From Candidatus Bathyarchaeota archaeon (lineage in GTDB: Archaea > Thermoproteota > Bathyarchaeia > Bathyarchaeales > Bathycorpusculaceae), in NCBI GenBank assembly GCA_023488905.1, contig JAMDCQ010000003.1:1-64000 (forward strand): a stretch of DNA of 64,000 bases. The letters run 5' to 3'. Every line of letters starts with the position of its first letter. Within the stretch, counting starts at the first letter, position 1. Below, piece by piece: positions 34,381-44,004 of the stretch. The notes beneath the pieces were generated by a model. That model was not told the origin of the DNA. It saw only the letters and a list, made by a program, of their open reading frames with translations, and searched no databases. A program made the translations under genes and the position numbers.

Positions 34381-36251
34381 TCACTTATAAATAGTGATCA
34401 CGACGTTGTCGACCCAAACTTGTGATCTGCTGTCGAAATCTTGTGACATGAATGAGAGCCTGAAGTATGTGGTGAATGCCGCTGGATCTGTAATAGTTGC
34501 CGTGTATTGATGCCGTGTTCCGCCGGGTGTGTAAGCAGATGTGCCGCCTGTTGCGCTTCCTAAGGTTGCACCGTTTGCGCCGAGAATGGTCCACATGTCG
34601 CTCATATATTCGGTTGCTGTGGTTCCGGAGTAGCGTATTTGGAAGTCACTTGAGGATGTTTGGTAGACCATGTATTCGAATGATACGGTTATGTATTTTG
34701 CGCCTGTGGCATCCATTGGGTTGGATGAGAATGCTCCTTGGTTGCTGCGGACTGATGTTGCTGAGCGCGGTGCGCTAACGACGTGTGTAGAGTCAGTAGT
34801 GCCGGTCCACGGTGGATTAGCCCAAGTATCCCAGCCAAGTGCCCAATTTGAGGCGTCATCAAAGCCTGTTGAGCTTGACAGGGGGGTTATTGAGGTTGGA
34901 TTGTTGATCGTAAATGTTGTGCTTACGGGAGCATAGTTAGGTGTTGCTTGAGCTGTAATTGTTGGTGTGCCTGTTGCAGTGGCTATGTAGTAGAAGCTTG
35001 TGCTTGCGCCTGAATTGAGCGTTATTGCGCCAGTTATTGGTTGAGTGCAGTATTGGTCTGAATACAGTGTTCCGGAAGTTGCTGACAATGTGACTATCCA
35101 TTGGCCGCTTTGTATAGGCATGTTACCTGAGGTCATGCGTGTAACTGTGATTATCGATGATGACTGGCCGGTTAACAGAGTTTGGCCCGCTCCTGCTGAA
35201 AACACTAATTTGTTGCTTGTTGATGAGATGAAGTTTGCTGTTACTGTTCCTGCGCCATTGATTGTTGCGGAAGTTGAACTTGATGTTGGGTTGGCGATTT
35301 GTATTGGTCCTTGGAATGTCCATGAAGAGAAGGCGTTGTTTCCACTAACTGTGGCAGTAAATGTGTCTGTTGCACCAACGGTGTACGTCTTGGTTCCTGC
35401 TGGATTTGTTGTTCCGCTTCCTGCGGGGTTAACGTTGAAGTTAACTTGAACTTGATCGCCTGTTCCTCCGTTGCCGCTGGCAGGGCTTTATTTGTATTGT
35501 TTGTGTTTTTGTGCTTGGTTTGTTATTGGTGTCAATGACAGTTAAAGAGACAGTTATTGTTCCCTCGGTTGAGTATACGTGGGTTGGATTTTGGGTTGTG
35601 CTTGTTGCTCCGTCGCCAAAGCTCCAAGACCACTGGTTAATAGTTCCACTGCCTGCAATGGATGCATCAGTGAAATAGACCGTAACACCAACGCCTGATG
35701 CAATGGGTTCGAAAGTGAAGCCTGCAACGGGTGATGTGGTAGTTGAACCGCCATTTCCGCCGCCAGAGCCACCGTTGTTACCTCCATTCGATGTAGTCTA
35801 TGTTTTCCCGCCGCCAGTGGTGGTCATGAAGGTTCCTTCAGTTGTGACTACCTTAATTCTGTCGCCTGATTTGAAGTCGTCATAATTAACTTCGACTTTC
35901 ACTGTTTGGCCCACATTTATGGGAATTTTGCTGCCAATATGTTCCGCGTCGTCATACGTGTTACCGTCAACTTTGTGTATCGTTTGTAGAACATCGTTAA
36001 CATAGACACTACCGTCTTGCTTCAGATGTACTATTCCTTGTCCCGTATTCTGAACGTAAATGACGAGATTTCCGTAAGTGTAGCTTTGTATTAGTATGCT
36101 TTTTCCTGATTGCTCAGTTTGGAATCCTATGTAGCCTGTAACCCACGCATACGCCACTATAGCGGCCACTACGGCTATGGCTATTAGAAGTAGAACTGAG
36201 ATTACTGGTGAAATCGCTTTGACTGAGCGGTTAAATTTTGTTATTTTTCAC
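34381..36251 (-). pseudogene. Interrupted pilin-like surface protein with PKD and beta-sandwich domains
   Basis: One continuous coding history read leftwards over about 1.87 kb. It begins with an archaeal type IV pilin N-terminus (KAISPVISVLLLIAIAVV, DUF1628-like) near 36230, then a beta domain to 35801. Codons 35800-35798 are an in-frame TAG, after which the same frame continues through a Gly/Thr linker into a PKD domain (PVAGFTFEP, WSWSFGDGA, HVYSTEG). Near 35482-35485 one extra base shifts the frame; the new frame runs through Ig-like and lectin-like regions to a stop at 34381. The start is also broken: GTG 36251 reaches the pilin frame only if one A of an A5 run is removed. Three lesions suggest a pseudogene; sequencing error or recoding are alternatives. 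Confidence 0.7.
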
Positions 36252-36515
36252 ACGTGCTCTTTTCTCCCTTTCTCTATTTGTAGATAACCTTGTCTTGGTT
36301 AGGCACTTTGAGGGCTTAGCTATTTAAAGCTACATAGAATAAAGTTCTAACTGGCAAAAAACGCATGGTCGCATGCAATTTTGAAGAGGGTGCCGCCTTT
36401 TTTGGGGCATGTTACGAATTCCGATGTACTAAGATGCCTGAAACACCCTTTATAACGGGTGTAGTAATATTTGCGTATAGACGAATACTCTAGAACAGGA
36501 GGGCAGTTGGGAAGT

Positions 36516-36887
36516 ATGACGTGGGAAATAATCGATTACAAAGCCAAACGGCGAGACAAACTCATCATCATGATGGAAATCATCTACATCGCCAAAGGCG
36601 GCACCAGCAAAACCCACATCATGTTCAAAGCTAACCTCAGTTTCAGCCAACTCAACGAATACATAAACTTCCTCACCAAACACGGCCTGCTCCAGAAAAC
36701 CCTACTCGACGGCAAAGCAGTCTATGTGCCCACAGGTAAGGGGTTGGAGTTTGTGGAGAAGCAGCAGAGCATCATCGGGATGTTTAGCGACGACTGCTAC
36801 AAGAGTCCCCTCAAAGTTTCCCTCTTTAACCATGCCGGGGAGAAGGGCGGTAAGGGTTTTGGGCCTGCTTTGAGTGCTCATTGCTGA
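36516..36887 (+). CDS. Archaeal winged-helix regulator (HTH_45 type)
   Basis: A 123-residue protein from ATG 36516 (TTG 36507 is also possible and lies closer to the AGGAGG at 36498-36503). The fold pattern YKAKRRDKLIIMMEIIYIAKGGTSKTHIMFKANLSFSQLNEYINFLTKHGLL and VPTGKGLEFVEKQ closely parallels the gene at 26633-26977. The C-terminal 30 residues are unusual, with cysteines and a basic AGEKGGKGFG. Target unknown. Confidence 0.75.
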   Translation: MTWEIIDYKAKRRDKLIIMMEIIYIAKGGTSKTHIMFKANLSFSQLNEYINFLTKHGLLQKTLLDGKAVYVPTGKGLEFVEKQQSIIGMFSDDCYKSPLKVSLFNHAGEKGGKGFGPALSAHC

Positions 36888-36989
36888 TTTTTTGCACTGA
36901 ATTGGCCGTTTTTTGAAGCGGCGAAGTGTTTCTGGCGTATGGCTTCTTGATGCAAAAGACTTATATCTCTATATCGCTGATTAAAGCAT

Positions 36990-37157
36990 ATGTCAAAAGC
37001 GAATAGGCAGACACAAGAAACCCAGCACCAAGAAATATTCGTTATAAGCAGCAGCGTCGACGCCGAAGCCGCACCTATCAAAATTTGCTGGAATACCGGT
37101 GAAGAAAAGAACTGCCATGCGTGTTATTTGAGTAAGGGTTGTAAAGCTCGTTCTTAA
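36990..37157 (+). CDS. Small cysteine-containing protein (55 aa)
   Basis: An ATG-initiated frame of 55 codons. The N-terminal half is polar (MSKANRQTQETQHQ) and contains IFVISSSVDAE; the C-terminal half has four cysteines, KICWNTGEEKNCHACYLSKGC, a possible zinc or Fe-S knuckle. A TATA-like TTATATCTC lies about 28 nt before the ATG, consistent with a leaderless transcript. Unrecognised, but the promoter position and cysteine spacing support a real gene. Confidence 0.5.
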   Translation: MSKANRQTQETQHQEIFVISSSVDAEAAPIKICWNTGEEKNCHACYLSKGCKARS

Positions 37158-37208
37158 GCAAAGCCGCTTCTTCTTTGGACAGTTGATTTTGCTGCTCTGC
37201 CGAGGCTC

Positions 37209-37745
37209 TTGCAAATCGTTATAAACCCAACCAGTCATACAACCCACCATGAAAGTCAGCCTTTCCACCAAACCCTCGCGGAGTACCGAAAACAACTCCA
37301 AAACAGCGCCGTAAAAGCCGCCTACCAAAGCCTAATCGGCTACGTCACCCAACTCAGGCATCACCTCAAAAAAACCCACCCCGCCTACTTCGTCTCCGAA
37401 GTCCACCCCGGCATGATGGACCACACCTACTTCTACTTCATCCCCCAAACGCTGAAGCGCCAAAAACTCAAAACCACAATCATCTTCTTCCATGACAACT
37501 TCAAATTCGAAGTCTGGCTCTCAGGCTGCAACAAAGCCGTACAGGCACGTTACTGGAAGCAGCTAAAAGAAGCCGACTTCACCAAGTCCCCCCTCGCTGC
37601 GGAAAAAAGGGGCAACTCCATAATCGAGCACACACTCAGCAGCAACCCAGACTTCACCAACCTTGAAGCCTTAACAAGCCAACTGGAAACCGCCCTCACA
37701 GCCTTCCTAAAAGACATAGAAACCACCCTGTTCAAGCAGGGCTAA
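37209..37745 (+). CDS. Hypothetical protein, DUF7000-like
   Basis: A 178-residue protein. AEYRKQLQNSAVKAAYQSLIGYVTQL, VSEVHPGMMDHTYFYFIPQTLKRQKLKTTIIFFHDNFKFEVWLSGCNKAVQARYW resemble small uncharacterised DUF7000-type proteins (assignment from memory of the pattern). No catalytic motif is evident. The TTG 37209 start is uncertain: a TATA-like TTATAAAC lies within the first codons and no other in-frame start precedes the conserved part. Confidence 0.5.
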   Translation: MQIVINPTSHTTHHESQPFHQTLAEYRKQLQNSAVKAAYQSLIGYVTQLRHHLKKTHPAYFVSEVHPGMMDHTYFYFIPQTLKRQKLKTTIIFFHDNFKFEVWLSGCNKAVQARYWKQLKEADFTKSPLAAEKRGNSIIEHTLSSNPDFTNLEALTSQLETALTAFLKDIETTLFKQG

Positions 37746-37784
37746 CCAGTTCTGCGTTTTTCTCGGCTGATTGGGATCTGTTTT

Positions 37785-38305
37785 TTTGGATGTAGTTGTT
37801 GCCGAAAACCCCCTATACACAACAACAACCAACGGGCTTTGCTGGCGGCTGTGTTTTGGCGTCTGCGTCGGGGGTGGGTTTCAGGTTGGTTGTGGCGTTA
37901 ACCGCAAGCAGTTCAGCTTGGCAAGCGCGGTTGGCGTGGAACAGCCGAGTTTGCTGCTCTCTGTGGGCCCCTATAAAAAGGCGAATCGGGTTGTCTCTTT
38001 ATGTGGCTGTGGAGGTTTACGGCACACCACACGACTGCAACTGAGAGCGGCTGCGTTTTGGGTTTGCAACGTGTTTCGGCTTCTGTTTCGGTGTGGCATA
38101 TGCGATTTCCTTCACACGGGATACATGGTTCCATGTTGAAGGCAACTGGATGTGGATGTGGGGGCATGTTGAGACCGTTTTTGTATTCACAAGAATCATT
38201 GAGCAGCAATGAACAGCGCAATGCAGTCGGGCACTAGCATGGCCCATACAGACAACTTCCGCCCGCACCAACCACAACACCGCCGCGCCTAATAAAAAAT
38301 TTTCA
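37785..38305 (+). repeat. Long composite dispersed repeat (copy B)
   Basis: About 520 bp, non-coding, aligning with 8385-8905 in the same order: GTAGTTGTTGCCG, GCGGCTGTGTTTTGG, ACCGCAAGCAG, CCTATAAAAAGGCGAATCGG, TCTCTTTATGTGG, TTTACGGCACACCACACGAC, GGTGTGGCATATGCGATTTCC, CACAAGAATCATTGAGCAGC and GCACTAGCATGGCCC. Its middle also matches the fragment at 30165-30340. The following 250 bp (38306-38558) are A- and C-rich low-complexity sequence with no gene. Confidence 0.7.
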
Positions 38306-38558
38306 CGCTCAAAAAGCAGAACACAAAAAGCCATACTCAAACAGCAAACCCCAACCCACCACACCATCCAATACAAAAACTAAACCACCCACACGCCAAC
38401 CCACACCTAAAAAAACAAACCCCACAAACAAAAAAACACAACAAAACAACAATTCAAAACTAGAAGTAACATTTCAAACAAACCAAAGGGCGACTTTAAA
38501 AAATACACGAAGCTAAAGGTTGGTAACACAGGATATATCACTTGGATACCATGCATCA

Positions 38559-39620
38559 CTAACTTAGTGCCTTTACCTCTGATGGTTTCATTGTTCTAAG
38601 TTTGAAGGAGAGCTCTTTGTCAAAGCGATTACGTTCAAGGCCCTTACTACAGAATGGGAAGCCATGCCGAACGCAAATATTCTGTCGCCTCACGTTTTTT
38701 CGGAATTCTTTGATCATTAAATCAGTCCAGTTTCTGTGAATAAAATAGTCCTCTGATGTCTGCTCTAATTTCGGGTCGTAGTTATCAACCGTTTGGTCTA
38801 ATGGCCTGTATCGACAATCAGCAATTTGAACTTGCCATTCCCAACATTTCAGACGCTTTTTTTCCATCTCAGAGAAGGATACTTCCCAATTATAAATCAT
38901 AAAAACATAAAGATCCTTCTTGCGAAATCCGCACGAGTGAAGTAGATCAAGACTTTCCTTAACAACATTCCAGTCATTATAGCTCCAACCCCATGCAATG
39001 CGCATGTTTATGAAACCAGCTTCTTTTAGTTGTGTAGCAGTTTCTTTTTTTAGGAGCCTGGCATCGATCCCGCACTGCGACTCGCAATGGATACTTCTAC
39101 CCTTTTTTCTTTCAAATGCAATCTCCGATAGTATCCTTTCGATATTAGGATTAGCTAATAAATTGTTGTCATAGAAAACAATATGCTTAGATTTAATTTC
39201 CCTAAGAATTGAGTTTTTGTATGTAACATTTTTCTCAATTTTCCAGACACCACAGTATGGACATTGCCTGAAGCACCCTCTAGACGTGTGAATTATTTGG
39301 AACTCGCACTCAGAAAGCAAGTCATAGGCAGGAGAACATATTTCAGCCTCATTATGAATTCCGACAAAAACCTCATCGCAGCCCGACTGTTTACAATGCT
39401 CTGGCATTAGCGATGCATAGATACCCCCGACGATTATTTTTGCGTCTGGAAATAACGCTCGACATCGGCTTACGGAATCCCAAACAGGCTTATACCAATA
39501 AGTGAACGATGATGTTATTAGAATTAAATCTGGCTTAAAATCCCCTGATAATCTACCGTCTAAAGCAAGTTTAACTTCATTATTTGGGTCTTGGCGGTAA
39601 AAAGCACCAAGTTTCAACAA
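38559..39620 (-). CDS. B12-binding-type radical SAM protein (AT-rich)
   Basis: A 353-residue protein. An N-terminal cobalamin-binding-like fold (DLILITSSF, AKIIVGGIYASL, CDEVFVG) precedes the radical SAM cluster motif SRGCFRQCPYC (C116, C120, C123) and the barrel (NNLLANPNIERIL, CESQCGIDARLL). Start TTG 39620 is uncertain; the frame stays open about 90 bp further but overlaps the upstream gene. Base composition is more AT-rich than neighbours. Substrate unknown. It overlaps the upstream gene by 7 bp. Confidence 0.7.
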   Translation of the reverse strand: MLKLGAFYRQDPNNEVKLALDGRLSGDFKPDLILITSSFTYWYKPVWDSVSRCRALFPDAKIIVGGIYASLMPEHCKQSGCDEVFVGIHNEAEICSPAYDLLSECEFQIIHTSRGCFRQCPYCGVWKIEKNVTYKNSILREIKSKHIVFYDNNLLANPNIERILSEIAFERKKGRSIHCESQCGIDARLLKKETATQLKEAGFINMRIAWGWSYNDWNVVKESLDLLHSCGFRKKDLYVFMIYNWEVSFSEMEKKRLKCWEWQVQIADCRYRPLDQTVDNYDPKLEQTSEDYFIHRNWTDLMIKEFRKNVRRQNICVRHGFPFCSKGLERNRFDKELSFKLRTMKPSEVKALS

Positions 39621-39886
39621 TCTATTGAAGTCATCAGAAATACGTTTGACAGCCGCATAAAAGTGATATTTACCTTTGTTTTCACATATACCTTGTTATT
39701 TTGGAGCAATTTCCTAAGCATGACCCTGACAGTACCTTGGGGAAGATTAAGACATTCCTTTGAAGCAAGATATGAAGGACAATACCACTCATCGCCTTCT
39801 TGTCTGCTTTCAAGGAACTCCAGCACTTCACCCAATGCGTTACTTTTTGCGCTTGAAGAGTCATTACTAGAACTTGCTGCAACCAA
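39614..39886 (-). CDS. Hypothetical small HTH-like protein
   Basis: A 90-residue protein with a possible winged helix in its second half: YLASKECLNLPQGTVRVMLRKLLQNNKVYVKTK. The N-terminus is polar and serine rich. It precedes and overlaps the radical SAM gene by 7 bp in the same AT-rich block, so the two are probably one unit. It lies about 90 bp from the 3' end of tRNA-Asn. Confidence 0.5.
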   Translation of the reverse strand: MVAASSSNDSSSAKSNALGEVLEFLESRQEGDEWYCPSYLASKECLNLPQGTVRVMLRKLLQNNKVYVKTKVNITFMRLSNVFLMTSIDC

Positions 39887-39978
39887 TTAGAAATGACCCC
39901 ACCCAACAGAATATTTATGCACGCGTAATAAGAGAACGCAAAAAAGGGAGATGTTGCAGTATAAAAGTGGAAGTAGGT

Positions 39979-40055
39979 TGGCGCCGCCGAAAGGACTCGA
40001 ACCTTTGACCTACTGATTAACAGTCAGTTGCACTACCGGGCTGTGCAACGGCGGC
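39979..40055 (-). tRNA. tRNA-Asn (GTT)
   Basis: Cloverleaf on the minus strand. Acceptor GCCGCCG pairs with CGGCGGC, D arm GCAC/GTGC, anticodon stem ACTGA/TCAGT with loop CTGTTAA (anticodon GTT), T arm AAAGG-TTCGAGT-CCTTT. Encoded CCA at 39981-39979. No intron. Confidence 0.94.
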
Positions 40056-40121
40056 AAACCACGATGCTTCTGTCACTTTCAGTTCCACAAAAGTATTTAA
40101 GCTTAGTCGTTGCTTGGCGCT

Positions 40122-41600
40122 TTATTCTATCTCTCTAACCTTATGCTTCGCAATAGCAGAGAAGCCCTTGTAGAATTCCTTCATGATGGGACTGTACCAT
40201 TTATCGTTAAAAGACCAATCCAGCAGGTTATCCACCCAGTAAAAGTCATGTTCAGCGCACTGAATCAGCAGCTCTCGGTGGCGCTCGCTTAGTTTGGTTT
40301 TGGTGAACCAGTCCTTATTAGTCAAGTGCCCCAGTGGAACAAAGAAAAGAGGCACGATTAGGCTGCGCATGCCCTTGAGGTCATCGACGAGGTCCATGGT
40401 TTTAGCGATGTCTTCTTCGGTTTCGTCAGGCAACCCCACGATTAAGGTGCATGCAGGAACCAAGTTGTTATCATGAGCTAACCCCATCCCCTCAACAACA
40501 ACATCAGGCCATTTATCGGCGCTAAACGGGTGAGCTTTAGCAGGCATAATCTTTTTCGCGATCTCAGGGGAACCTGTTTCTATGCCTATCTCCACGCCCC
40601 ACCAATCCTGCTTCTGCTGGATAATCTCTGAGATCTGACGAAACACCTTAGGCGACGAAGCAACAGCAGCAAGGGAACAATGGCTCCAGCTGATGCTATC
40701 AACCCGTTTCATAACCATTTGATGCATCTGCAACAGTTTTTCTGGGTCGGGGGTGGTGTTTTTTGAGCCATAAAGCATAACGTCTTCGGCGTGGAGGCAG
40801 GCGCCATTAACCTTTCCAGAGTTTAGGTTTACGTTTAGTTCGCGCTCGATTTTTTCGGGAGGATACCACCTTAGGGGTCGCAGGGTTACGTTACAAAACT
40901 GGCAGCCCCTGCAGCAGCCCCTGCCGATCTCAAGTAAACCGTTAATCGAGGGCTTCTGGATGTCAGGGATCTCGTCTATACTAGGCGTTTCGCCTAAGTC
41001 TACTTCATAGTGGCTCGGTAAGTCTTGACCTTCGACGGCGGCTTTGAAGAGTTTGCCAACAACGTTTTCGCCTTCGCCTTCTAAGATGCAGTCTATGCCC
41101 AAGCCTTTTGCTGCTTTCTCGCGGTAGTGGAACTGCCATACACCGGGTCCGCCAACGATGATTTTCAGTCCGTTCTTTTTGGCTTCGCGTACCTGAGGAC
41201 TTCTCAACAGCGCTTGAAAATGCTTGGCTAAATAGGGTTCTTTCTTGAAGATTGAGGCTAGCGTTGTTGATGCTGGCCCCAAACCGAAGGGATCCATAGC
41301 GTGGACGCCCAGCACTTTTGCGTCTTTGAGGTGTTTTCCTAAGTGGTGGGGGCTTACTGTGTCAACTTTGAAGCCTTCTTTTATCAGTTGTGCTTCGGTT
41401 TTTCTAAGGCCATACGGCGCGGTCCAAGGATGGTCGCTTGTTGTTTCTATAGGTGGGAAAAAGAGGTAGCTATAAAGCCACTCTGGCAAAAAATTGGGCG
41501 GAGCGCAAGTGCCGAACCCCAGAAACTCGTTGTGATGGTAATTACTCATCAACGTTCGGTCTGCAGTTAAAAGTACATCCGCGCTCTGTTTATTCTCCAT
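40122..41600 (-). CDS. B12-binding domain radical SAM protein
   Basis: A 492-residue protein. N-terminal residues 60-200 resemble a cobalamin-binding domain (AKVLGVHAMDPFGLGPAS, LKIIVGGPGVW). The cluster motif GRGCCRGCQFC places C229, C233 and C236; a TIM-barrel half follows with IGIETGSPEIAKK and LIVGLPDETEEDI. Typical of methylating or ring-forming radical SAM enzymes, exact reaction unknown. A strong AGGAGG lies 7 nt before ATG 41600. It is downstream of no obvious partner. Confidence 0.85.
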   Translation of the reverse strand: MENKQSADVLLTADRTLMSNYHHNEFLGFGTCAPPNFLPEWLYSYLFFPPIETTSDHPWTAPYGLRKTEAQLIKEGFKVDTVSPHHLGKHLKDAKVLGVHAMDPFGLGPASTTLASIFKKEPYLAKHFQALLRSPQVREAKKNGLKIIVGGPGVWQFHYREKAAKGLGIDCILEGEGENVVGKLFKAAVEGQDLPSHYEVDLGETPSIDEIPDIQKPSINGLLEIGRGCCRGCQFCNVTLRPLRWYPPEKIERELNVNLNSGKVNGACLHAEDVMLYGSKNTTPDPEKLLQMHQMVMKRVDSISWSHCSLAAVASSPKVFRQISEIIQQKQDWWGVEIGIETGSPEIAKKIMPAKAHPFSADKWPDVVVEGMGLAHDNNLVPACTLIVGLPDETEEDIAKTMDLVDDLKGMRSLIVPLFFVPLGHLTNKDWFTKTKLSERHRELLIQCAEHDFYWVDNLLDWSFNDKWYSPIMKEFYKGFSAIAKHKVREIE

Positions 41601-41904
41601 AAGCTAGCCTCCTTTGAAACTGCTTTTTGGACAAAATTGTGTCATTCAGTAGGGAGATATAACTTTATCGTAGTTTACGGTTGGCCGCTTGCTTTCCTAT
41701 GTTTAATTCAGTAGGTTTAGCGGGTTTTTCTTTCAACTTTTCTTTTTTCTATGCCAATTGCCCTCACACAAACGGTATTTATGTAAACTCCAAAAGCTAA
41801 TATCTGTACATTGAATATCCTACTTTTGCCTGTTAACTAGAAAAATGTATATCAAGGTTAACGTAGAACTTAACTGAGAAATATATTTAGTGAAGGGGAT
41901 TGCT

Positions 41905-42468
41905 TTGAAAACAATGGTAGAGTTTAGATGGCACGGTAGAGGCGGTCAGGGCGCTTGGACAGCCAGCGAACTTTTGGCTAGAACAGCCCTCGACGAAGGC
42001 AAATACATCCAGTCATTCCCAGAGTTCGGGCCTGAACGGATGGGTGCGCCGGTAACTGCTTTTACCCGAATCAGCAGCGAACCAATCAGGTTACACTGTG
42101 CAATTTACGACCCAGACGTTGTGGTAGTTTTAGATAACACTTTACTAAAAACGGTGCCAGTTACAGCTGGATTAAACCGTGAAGAAGACTGCATAATCAT
42201 TAACTCAAGCGAGGAACCAGCCGCGCTAAAAGAGACCTTAAGAGTTGTGAAAGGTAAAGTTTGGACGGTTCCCGCAACTGAAATCGCCCTCAAAATTCTT
42301 GGTGCTCCAATTACAAACACTGCTTTGCTAGGTGTAGTAGCTAAAGCAACTAATATCGTTACTTTGGATGGAATACAGAAAACCCTTAAGGGTCGATTCC
42401 GCGCTGACTTGGCAGAGAAAAACTTTGCAGTGGTTCAAGAAGCATACCGAGAGGCAAAAGTCATATGA
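41905..42468 (+). CDS. porG: Pyruvate:ferredoxin oxidoreductase gamma subunit
   Basis: About 188 residues. The PorG/KorC-type start EFRWHGRGGQGAWTASELLA is followed by FPEFGPERMGAPVTAFTRIS and a C-terminal FRADLAEKNFAVVQEAYREA. Start choice: TTG 41905 has AAGGGG 6 nt upstream; GTG 41890 and ATG 41914 are alternatives. First gene of porG-porD-porA-porB; the stop overlaps porD by 4 bp. The complex oxidises pyruvate to acetyl-CoA and CO2, reducing ferredoxin. Confidence 0.92.
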   Translation: MKTMVEFRWHGRGGQGAWTASELLARTALDEGKYIQSFPEFGPERMGAPVTAFTRISSEPIRLHCAIYDPDVVVVLDNTLLKTVPVTAGLNREEDCIIINSSEEPAALKETLRVVKGKVWTVPATEIALKILGAPITNTALLGVVAKATNIVTLDGIQKTLKGRFRADLAEKNFAVVQEAYREAKVI

Positions 42469-42755
42469 GCAACAAAGAAAAAACGTGGAAAGAAATCTCC
42501 ATCGCAGGCGTCCCACCTAAATCCAGTATCGGATTTTTGACAGGTGACTGGAAAACCTACATGCCCATCCGTGATTTAGAAAAATGCACCATCTGTTTGA
42601 CCTGCGTGATGCTCTGCCCCGAAGGCGCAATCGCTTTCCTTCCTGAGAAAAACAAAATCCAAATCGACTTAGGCTTCTGCAAGGGCTGCGGAATATGTGC
42701 AAACGAATGCCCAACAAAAGCGATAACCATGAAGATGCCTGAGGAGGAAGAATAA
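42465..42755 (+). CDS. porD: Pyruvate:ferredoxin oxidoreductase delta subunit (2x[4Fe-4S])
   Basis: A 96-residue ferredoxin-type subunit with two 4Fe-4S motifs, CTICLTCVMLCP and CKGCGICANECP, after an N-terminal KSSIGFLTGDWKTYMPI typical of PorD. It carries electrons from the TPP subunit to external ferredoxin. Overlaps porG by ATGA and is followed by porA after 1 bp. Confidence 0.95.
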   Translation: MSNKEKTWKEISIAGVPPKSSIGFLTGDWKTYMPIRDLEKCTICLTCVMLCPEGAIAFLPEKNKIQIDLGFCKGCGICANECPTKAITMKMPEEEE

Positions 42756-42756
42756 C

Positions 42757-43989
42757 ATGGAACATCAGATTAAACGAGACACCGTGGCTATGAACGGCGA
42801 CGAAGCAGTGGCGTTTGCAGTTAAACAATGCGACGTTGACGTTGTGGCAGCCTATCCAATCACACCTCAAACAATCATCGTCGAAAAATTCAGCGAGTAC
42901 GTTGCCAACGGCGAAGTCCAAACCCAATACGTCTGCACCGAATCTGAACACAGCGCCATGACCGCGTGTCTTGCTGCCGCTGCGGCAGGGGCAAGAACCT
43001 TCACTGCGAGCGCCTCCGCAGGCTTAGCGTTGATGCATGAGATGCTTTTTGTCACCTCTGGTTCGCGTGTGCCGGTTGTGATGGCAGTTGCAAACCGTGC
43101 GTTATCTGCACCACTAAACATACATGGTGACCACTCTGATGCAATGGCTGAACGCGACAGCGGATGGATACAAATCTACGTTGAAAACGCTCAAGAAGCA
43201 TATGACTCAATCATTCAGGCATTCAAAATAGCAGAAGACACAACCATCTCGATACCGCTTATGGTTTGCTTAGACGGTTTCACAATCAGCCACACACTTG
43301 AACGAGTCGATATTTTACCCGATGACTTAGTAAAGCACTACGTCGGCGAGCGCGGATACCCAATGGTGCTTACTCATGAAGGCAAAACAGTGCCCTTCAA
43401 ACTTGACCCGGCTAACCCTATGACGATGGGGCCAAATGCATTACAGAACTATTACTTCGAGTTCAAGCGTCAACAAGAAGAAGCTATGAAACATGCTCTC
43501 AAACGGATTCGAGAAATCAACAGCGAATATGCTAAAATCAGCGGTCGAGGATACGGGAACGGTCTAGTTGACAAATACCAGTTAGATGACGCCGAAATCG
43601 CAATCGTGGTACTGGGCTCAACTGCTGGAACCCTTAAAGTAATCGTTGACCAACTTCGCCAAGAAGGCATAAAAGCAGGTGTCCTGCGAATTCGATCGTT
43701 TAGGCCCTTCCCAGTCGAAGACGTAATACATGCGCTAAAGGATGTCAAAGCTGTTGCAGTTATGGATAAGAGCATGAGCCCCGGTGGCTTAGGTGCAGCA
43801 GTCTTTAGCGAAGTACGAAATGCACTCTATGACTCCAAGCAGCGCCCGATATTAGTGAACTACATCTTCGGTTTAGGCGGACGAGACAACAGTCCACGAG
43901 ACCTGCGCAAAGTCTACGAAGACCTACTGCATATAGCTAGGACAGGGCAAGCGGAGAAAGCCGTGAACTATTTAGGATTAAGGGAGTAA
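42757..43989 (+). CDS. porA: Pyruvate:ferredoxin oxidoreductase alpha subunit
   Basis: A 410-residue alpha subunit. It has the pyrimidine-binding domain start NGDEAVAFAVKQCDVDVVAAYPITPQT, the conserved ESEHSAMTACLAAAAAGARTFTASASAGLALMHEML and the domain III region with RIRSFRPFPVEDV. Order and lengths match archaeal four-subunit POR. Pyruvate is the probable substrate, although related 2-oxoacids cannot be excluded by sequence reading alone. Confidence 0.93.
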   Translation: MEHQIKRDTVAMNGDEAVAFAVKQCDVDVVAAYPITPQTIIVEKFSEYVANGEVQTQYVCTESEHSAMTACLAAAAAGARTFTASASAGLALMHEMLFVTSGSRVPVVMAVANRALSAPLNIHGDHSDAMAERDSGWIQIYVENAQEAYDSIIQAFKIAEDTTISIPLMVCLDGFTISHTLERVDILPDDLVKHYVGERGYPMVLTHEGKTVPFKLDPANPMTMGPNALQNYYFEFKRQQEEAMKHALKRIREINSEYAKISGRGYGNGLVDKYQLDDAEIAIVVLGSTAGTLKVIVDQLRQEGIKAGVLRIRSFRPFPVEDVIHALKDVKAVAVMDKSMSPGGLGAAVFSEVRNALYDSKQRPILVNYIFGLGGRDNSPRDLRKVYEDLLHIARTGQAEKAVNYLGLRE

Positions 43990-44004
43990 AAGGAGGAAAA
44001 GAAA

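Noticed and set aside
35798-35800. TAG read as pyrrolysine in the pilin-PKD gene
   Set aside because: Other genes here (for example the PAC2 gene) end in TAG, no pyl genes are seen, and two frameshifts in the same locus make decay or sequencing error simpler. Kept only as an alternative.
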